Positions 59,544 to 64,000 of a stretch of DNA of 64,000 nucleotides are shown in pieces. Below the pieces are notes generated by a model. The model ran no database searches. It was not told the DNA's origin and saw nothing but the letters and a program-made list of their open reading frames with translations. Positions within the stretch are counted from its first letter, which is position 1; the number at the start of each line of letters is the position of its first letter. The stretch is from a bacterium (lineage in GTDB: Bacteria > Planctomycetota > Planctomycetia > Pirellulales > Pirellulaceae). The DNA is taken from contig JAUIGN010000008.1 in NCBI GenBank assembly GCA_030430075.1, positions 1 to 64,000 of the forward strand, given 5' to 3'. The position numbers and the translations under genes were made by a program.

Positions 59544-59616
59544 GTCCTGGGAGTGTGCTGGATTCGCACGCGAGCCCGCGAAGCTCGAAGATCAGGTTCG
59601 ACTCCTGGCCGGGACA
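59544..59616 (+). tRNA. tRNA-Arg (GCG), tRNA array
   Basis: Acceptor GTCCTGG/CCGGGAC; anticodon arm CGAGC-CCGCGAA-GCTCG; T arm TCAGG-TTCGACT-CCTGG. The anticodon GCG is very rare in bacteria, which normally read CGC with ACG (inosine). It is the fourth arginine tRNA in a row. Confidence 0.88.
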
Positions 59617-59660
59617 CTTGCATGTTTCGCAGCAGCGTCTTCGGGAAAGGAAGGTGTCCC

Positions 59661-59708
59661 ATGTCCAAACGCAACTTTGACGAACAGCCATTGTTTTCGA
59701 GACGATGA
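59661..59708 (+). CDS. 15-residue leader ORF before the SEC-C gene
   Basis: [15 protein letters not shown] starts seven bases after a strong purine-rich ribosome binding site (GGAAAGGAAGG, 59644-59654). Its stop overlaps the start of the SEC-C gene (ATGA). It may serve translational coupling. It is too short to be sure that it is a functional peptide. Confidence 0.4.
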   Translation: MSKRNFDEQPLFSRR

Positions 59709-59872
59709 GCAAACGCCGGAAGGGATTCCCCTCCGAAACGCAAGTCAAACGCGGCGTACGCATCGTGGGCGACGGCAAGCTGCTGGAGGAGAAGCTCGGA
59801 CGCAATGACCTTTGCCCGTGCGGTAGCGGCAAACGCTTGAAGAAGTGCTGCCTCAAGAGGGGGCGGTTTTGA
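59705..59872 (+). CDS. 55-residue SEC-C motif protein inside the tRNA array
   Basis: The frame ATG 59705 to TGA 59870 encodes [20 protein letters not shown] followed by a short linker and the zinc-binding SEC-C motif [18 protein letters not shown], with cysteines 37, 39, 48 and 49. SEC-C motifs occur at the end of SecA and in small proteins tied to translation or nucleic acids. The product is basic and has no other domain. It lies between tRNA-Arg(GCG) and tRNA-Cys on the same strand, with starts coupled to the leader ORF. Its short length means automatic ORF calling may miss it. Confidence 0.8.
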   Translation: MSKRRKGFPSETQVKRGVRIVGDGKLLEEKLGRNDLCPCGSGKRLKKCCLKRGRF

Positions 59873-59941
59873 TGGCGTCAATCGCGACCACTACTTTTAG
59901 GGACGACGAATGAAACAACGCCCGCTTCGAGCGGGCAAAAC

Positions 59942-60012
59942 GACGCTGGAGCCAGACGGCACGGCAATCGGCTGCAACCCGATCGAAGTGGGTTCGACTC
60001 CCACCGGCGTCT
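59942..60012 (+). tRNA. tRNA-Cys (GCA), last gene of the array
   Basis: Acceptor GACGCTG/CGGCGTC; anticodon arm ATCGG-CTGCAAC-CCGAT; T arm GTGGG-TTCGACT-CCCAC. A short hairpin GCCCGC-TTCGA-GCGGGC lies just upstream (59920-59936). Confidence 0.92.
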
Positions 60013-60182
60013 CTGGTTATCATGGGCATCCCCCTCCTTGGCAACTAGACTGCTTCGACCGAACATTCCCGAGATTGGCACTGGTAGCTACGATTTGGCA
60101 GAGTCCACCTGCCTCAAGAACGCGGTAGAGAGCTTGGGGTTGCGCTGCAGAAGAAGGCTACTGCGAATTCCAGGGCGGTTGC

Positions 60183-60746
60183 ATGGCCAGCGGTTTCGCC
60201 GGCGGCACAGCCGCACTCGTCTGGTCGCAGTATCCCGACCTGAGCAACCGCCAGCTCCGGCAGCTCCTCCGCAACACCGCCCGCGCGGCGAAAGGTGTCC
60301 AACCCGATGAAAACGACTGGGACAATCAGACAGGATTCGGCATCCTCGACGCCCTCAACGCCGTGTCACTGGCGAACGAACAGATCACGCGACGCGTCGA
60401 ATGGTCGGGCAGAGACGCGAAACTGAGTGAAGCAGACGGAGGGTTGCGGCTTAAGGGCCGCCTCGTCAACCGGGGCGTATTCGATGCGGAAAAGGTCATC
60501 GCGGTTGTTTACAACGGCAACCCTCGCCAGCCCGCTTCACCGGAAGGGACGGTCGACAATCCCGCCCCCGGCCTCCAGATTCGCCAGCTTGGCCACGCCA
60601 TCGTTCCGGTCCGCGGTCTGCACGAGTCGGCGATCACCATCAAGCTCACGGAACCCCCGGCCGGCTCACTCTGGGTCGAGACATTTTGCCTCGACCGCCA
60701 CGACCCCGGCTACGTCCACCGCGTTGAGGTCACAATCACGGAGTGA
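60183..60746 (+). pseudogene. C-terminal fragment of a subtilase (S8 peptidase)
   Basis: MASGFAGGTAALVWSQYPDL and SNRQLRQLLRNTARAAKG then TGFGILDALNAVSLAN are the part of subtilisin-like proteases from the catalytic serine to the end of the domain, followed by an extra domain of about 110 residues with LTEPPAGSLWVETFCLDRHD. The Asp and His parts of the triad are absent. Where GTSMA should stand, the frame reads GGCMA, so even the serine is replaced by Cys (TGC). It is a truncated remnant. Confidence 0.75.
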
Positions 60747-61214
60747 TCAGGCGGGCCTCACTTCCGGGCCGAGTGAGCGCTTGTTCTTGACCCGGTGTCC
60801 TCGAACTGATTCCCTGGGGACAAATGACGACGACTTCGTTTCAGCCGGCAACGGAGCCCTGGAAACCAAGGTCCAACGATCGGCAGGCGTTGGTTGAAAC
60901 CCGGGCAGTTGCGACCGTTGCTTTGATATCCGACCCAGCATCCGCGTCGCTGACGGTCCGCGGCAACCGCGGTTCCATCCGGATCCAGCAACCGCGGATC
61001 CCGCTGCCCGGAACGCCTGCCTGCCTGCCTGCATGACAAAGATCGCCTGAAATGGCTGACCGCGAATCCTTGCCTCACGACATGCCAATTCTCACGACCT
61101 GGCAAGTGAACATCGGGTAACGTGCCAAGCGTGATGCGAGCGCAGAGTTGCGAGAAGGCTTTTGGTAGAATGAAGGGTCATCAATCATTCGATGTTGTCC
61201 CGTTCTTGTGAGCC
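60747..61214. other. Intergenic region before the SASA genes
   Basis: No gene is supported. The last ~100 bases (from about 61110, GTGCCAAGCGTGATGCGAGC) are homologous to 56880-56990, upstream of the SASA relic, so they probably contain the promoter of this gene type. CCTGC repeats four times at about 61017-61033. Confidence 0.5.
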
Positions 61215-62291
61215 ATGCCGATGTTCAACTTACGAAGCGATTGCGGTCGCACGCTCTTGTCGCTTGTAATCGGCGCCGTGATTGTGCTTCCTGCCTGGGC
61301 CGACGACCGACCGGTGCAGGTCTTTGTCCTCGCCGGGCAGTCCAACATGGTCGGACACGGCAAGACTCGGGACGGGCTCAACCCAGAGTACGATCCGAGT
61401 CAGCCGCAGTCCGCGACGAACCGTCGCGAGATACCCGGCGGAATCGGTGGCCTGGCCTGGGCGGTCAAGACCATGCCCGAAACCTTCGGTCCGAACGGGA
61501 CCGATCCGCTGGTCAACGGCGACGGCGAGTGGCTTGTCCGCGACGACGTAAGCATCTACTCACGCATCGAGGTTTTCAAGGACAAGCAGAAGCCCGGACG
61601 ACTGACGGAGGGGCACACGCAGCAGGGCCGGCACTCCGTCGGCTTTGGCAAGGGGAGTTGGAACGGACCTGAGTTCGGGTTCGGCCATGTCGTGGGCAAC
61701 GCGCTGGACCCGGATGTGCTGATCATTAAGGTCGCGACCGGCGGGACGAGCCTGCAAGCTGATTGGCGATCACCGAGCGCCGTGGCCAAGCGGGGCGGCA
61801 AGGTCGGCTACATGTGGACTCACATGCTCCGGACCGCGAAGCACGTGCTGGACAACCTCGGCAGCGAGTTCCCCGGGTACGCTGGGCGGGACTACGAGAT
61901 TGCGGGCTTCGGCTGGCATCAGGGCTGGAACGACCGCACGCCGAAGGGCGTCGGCGAGTACGAGGCCAACTTGGCCGACCTGATCAGGGACGTGCGGACC
62001 GAGTTCGGCGAGGGTCTGCCGTTTGTCGTCGCCAATACCGGGATCGGCGGCGCTGACGTGAAGGGTGTCGGGCTTTCCCTAATCAATGCCCAGAACGCGG
62101 TCGCCGACTTCAAGAAGTACCCCGACCATCAGGGCAACGTCGCGGTGGTCGATACAAGACCGATGTATCGCGACAAGTCCGTGTCGCCGTCCGGCTTCGG
62201 CTACCACTGGAACCATAACGGCATTACGCACTACGAGATTGGCGCGGGGATGGGCAAGCGAATGATTGAACTCCTCAAGTCGAGCGAGTAG
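61215..62291 (+). CDS. Exported SASA-type carbohydrate acetylesterase (first copy)
   Basis: The 358-residue protein has a signal peptide (TLLSLVIGAVIVLPAWA) and the SGNH/SASA esterase pattern. The nucleophile is in FVLAGQSNMVGHGK, then come GPEFGFGHVVGN, KVATGGTSLQADW, the oxyanion block FGWHQGWNDRT and the catalytic His region YHWNHNGITHYEIGAGMGK. Such enzymes remove acetyl groups from sialic acids or plant polysaccharides outside the cytoplasm. A second SASA gene begins 75 bases downstream. The ATG at 61215 is used; a second ATG two codons later is equally possible. Confidence 0.88.
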   Translation: MPMFNLRSDCGRTLLSLVIGAVIVLPAWADDRPVQVFVLAGQSNMVGHGKTRDGLNPEYDPSQPQSATNRREIPGGIGGLAWAVKTMPETFGPNGTDPLVNGDGEWLVRDDVSIYSRIEVFKDKQKPGRLTEGHTQQGRHSVGFGKGSWNGPEFGFGHVVGNALDPDVLIIKVATGGTSLQADWRSPSAVAKRGGKVGYMWTHMLRTAKHVLDNLGSEFPGYAGRDYEIAGFGWHQGWNDRTPKGVGEYEANLADLIRDVRTEFGEGLPFVVANTGIGGADVKGVGLSLINAQNAVADFKKYPDHQGNVAVVDTRPMYRDKSVSPSGFGYHWNHNGITHYEIGAGMGKRMIELLKSSE

Positions 62292-62366
62292 TCGGGGTTC
62301 TGCTCGTCATTCACGGGAGCCAGTCTGCTGCAGATCGTCAAACCAAACCCAAACGGAGAGAGAGTC

Positions 62367-63575
62367 GTGAGAATACCGGTTTCCTGCGTGGTTGTTTTCG
62401 TGGCCCTGCTGTCATGCGCACAAGCGGACGACGAAAAGCCGCTCAAGGTGTTCATTCTGGTCGGCCAGTCCAACATGGAGGGGCACGCGAAGGTCGAGAC
62501 GTTCGACTATCTCGGTGACGACCCAAAGACCGCCCCGCTCCTCAAGAAGATGCGAAACCCGGATGGCACTCCACGAATGTGCGATGGCGCCTGGATTTCG
62601 TACTACACCGGGCGCAGAGAAGAAAATGGCGAGGGCTTTGGCAAGCTTACAGCCGGCTACGGATCGAGGCCGAACCCATCTGAGAACGGCGGAAAGATTG
62701 GCCCCGAGTTTACGTTTGGAATCACCATGGACGAAACCTTCGAGGAACCCGTCCTGATCATTAAGACGGCCTGGGGCGGCAAATCCCTCTTCTACGACTT
62801 CCGACCACCGAGTGCCGGCGTATACCCGCGTACGGAGGACGACATCCAGAAAGATCGCCGCCCCGCGAGCGGTTCAGGCCACTACTACCGGCTGATGTTG
62901 AATCACGTCAAACATGTGCTCAGCGACATCGGCCGCGTCGTTCCGGACTATGACGCCAAGCAGGGATATGAAATCGCCGGCTTTGTCTGGTTCCAGGGTT
63001 TCAACGACATGGTAAGCCGTGACGTCTATCCAACTCTGCCGAAGGATGCCTCCGGTAATCGGTTCGCCAAGTACAGCGAGCTGATGGCTGGCTTTATTCG
63101 TGATGTGCGTAACGATCTCGACACACCGAAGATGCCGTTTGTGATCGGCGTTATGGGGGTTGGCGGCGAGCAGGCGAATGAAGGGAACTTGGAATTTCGC
63201 AAGGCGATGGCCGCGCCCGCCGCGCTGGCGGACTTTGAAGGTAATGTCGTGGCGGTTCCCACCTCTCCGTTCTGGGACGAGCCACTTGCCGCCATCCAGG
63301 CAAAGTATGAAAAGGTACGTCAGATGGCCTATCTGTTGAGGACGGAGAACAAGAACGCGGCCAATGCAGATGGTTCGATGTCGAAGGAGGAACAGCGCGA
63401 ATACCTGCGAAAGTACGAGGCGGAACTGGTGAGCCCGGAGGAGATTGCCCTCCGTGCTCGTGGCGCATCCAATGCCGGCTATCACTATCTCGGATGCGCC
63501 AAGACCTTCGCACTCATGGGCGAGGCGTTTGCGAATGCCATCCTGGAGATGCGGGGCCAACGAAGCCGTGGGTAA
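62367..63575 (+). CDS. Exported SASA-type carbohydrate acetylesterase (second copy)
   Basis: The 402-residue protein starts with GTG at 62367 after GGAGAGAGA and has a signal peptide (VSCVVVFVALLSCAQA). FILVGQSNMEGHAK holds the nucleophile, GPEFTFGITM and IKTAWGGKSLFYDF follow, FVWFQGFNDM is the second block, and the His region near the end is NAGYHYLGCAKTFALMG. Its C-terminal segment SPFWDEPLAAIQAKYEKVRQ is the part preserved in the relic at 57110. It differs clearly from the first copy, so the pair is an old duplication or came as two genes. Confidence 0.88.
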   Translation: MRIPVSCVVVFVALLSCAQADDEKPLKVFILVGQSNMEGHAKVETFDYLGDDPKTAPLLKKMRNPDGTPRMCDGAWISYYTGRREENGEGFGKLTAGYGSRPNPSENGGKIGPEFTFGITMDETFEEPVLIIKTAWGGKSLFYDFRPPSAGVYPRTEDDIQKDRRPASGSGHYYRLMLNHVKHVLSDIGRVVPDYDAKQGYEIAGFVWFQGFNDMVSRDVYPTLPKDASGNRFAKYSELMAGFIRDVRNDLDTPKMPFVIGVMGVGGEQANEGNLEFRKAMAAPAALADFEGNVVAVPTSPFWDEPLAAIQAKYEKVRQMAYLLRTENKNAANADGSMSKEEQREYLRKYEAELVSPEEIALRARGASNAGYHYLGCAKTFALMGEAFANAILEMRGQRSRG

Positions 63576-63668
63576 ACGCCCAGCGGCAGATGAATCATCC
63601 CCACGAATCCCGGCAAACGCGCAAAACCCGGTCGTGAGCAGCGCATAGCCAAAGCCCTTTCCACGCGT

Positions 63669-63785
63669 GCTGGCACGACGGTGGCCTTTTTCGGACGCTC
63701 AAAGGTTGCCGGCTGGCTAATGACGCCGTACCTGGCATGGGTCAGCTTCGCCTCTGTTCTCAACTTTACGATTTGGCGACTGAAC
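63669..63785 (+). pseudogene. C-terminal fragment of a second TspO gene
   Basis: [20 protein letters not shown] then [20 protein letters not shown] matches the end of the TspO at 56386 ([19 protein letters not shown]) with few changes. The first ~120 residues are missing and the frame runs on past the usual end. No gene is seen from 63786 to the window end. Confidence 0.8.
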
Positions 63786-64000
63786 ACAGGATCGAGGACG
63801 CAGCAGGAATGGTGTTCGCTGTTCCAAGGATGGTGCGCGCGAAGCGTTGTTCGTGATATGACACCTGTCGAATGGCCTCACGCTTGACCGCTGGGCCGGC
63901 GACTGCGGGGCGCTGTCGAGTGGGGAGGGCACGCATCGCACCGGGGACGTGGGTCGGCCGCTGCGTAGGGGGCGGAGAACTGCACCGAATTGGGGTTGGA

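Noticed and set aside
55482..64000. Search for a second copy of the tRNA-Arg 3' end as an att site
   Set aside because: No direct repeat of the T arm and acceptor end of tRNA-Arg(ACG) was found in the window, and no integrase gene is visible, so no attachment sites are claimed.

Overview
This is high-GC DNA whose gene content points to a planctomycete, probably of the Pirellulales type. The indicators are a DUF1559 prepilin-like protein, two CRTAC1-type FG-GAP/UnbV proteins with multihaem cytochromes, a DUF6666-like envelope protein, a PhoPQ-activated pathogenicity-related protein, sialidase/SASA/sulfatase genes and an archaeal-type formyltransferase (ftr). This assignment is inferred from families, not from a marker gene.

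Layout. 1-8.5 kb: tail of an unknown acidic protein, a stand-alone RNA polymerase alpha-CTD-like protein, a UvrD/PcrA helicase, a pseudopilin, a Tat-exported Gfo/Idh/MocA oxidoreductase, then cytidine deaminase, pyrimidine-nucleoside phosphorylase and a CYTH protein. 8.9-16.3 kb: a SurA/PpiC-type PPIase behind mfd, then an old-yellow-enzyme-like oxidoreductase. 16.5-29.1 kb: two versions of one module (FG-GAP/UnbV + TPR + multihaem cytochrome c) with different gene fusions, separated by a DUF1559 gene that carries an in-frame stop and by a small lipoprotein. 29.6-43.2 kb: App1-like phosphatase, HtrA protease, ftr, LRR protein, NYN-domain protein, sialidase, PhoPQ-activated protein, PhoD phosphatase, hydroxyacid-oxoacid transhydrogenase and a HEAT-like exported protein. 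43.7-46.1 kb: two overlapping transsulfuration PLP enzymes behind a leader with a terminator hairpin. 46.3-49.2 kb: two divergent exported proteins sharing an unusual Cys/Pro motif, one made of (V/I)QKGHG repeats. 49.2-51.4 kb: an overlapping pair resembling a split ArgZ/AgrE (arginine to ornithine to proline). 52-55.1 kb: an Arg-rich low-complexity protein, a conserved hypothetical and a methylguanine methyltransferase.

55.5-64 kb is an accessory region. It starts at tRNA-Arg(ACG) and holds DUF2293 and TspO genes, a row of gene relics with internal deletions, a dense tRNA array (about 16 tRNA or tRNA-like genes between 58167 and 60012, with a 55-residue SEC-C gene inside), a truncated subtilase, two SASA esterase genes and a second TspO fragment. 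The tRNA array, the split arginine pathway, the repeat/Cys-motif envelope pair and the duplicated cytochrome module are the most interesting systems.

At least three dispersed repeat families lie between the genes: a 17-bp palindrome GTCATGC-N3-GCATGAC (six copies), an ~80-bp element with the core AACCGGGGCTAACGCC..ACGGCTGATG (six copies), and a GGAGACCTTCGGTCGGCGG element that in one place has expanded into a 27-bp tandem array.
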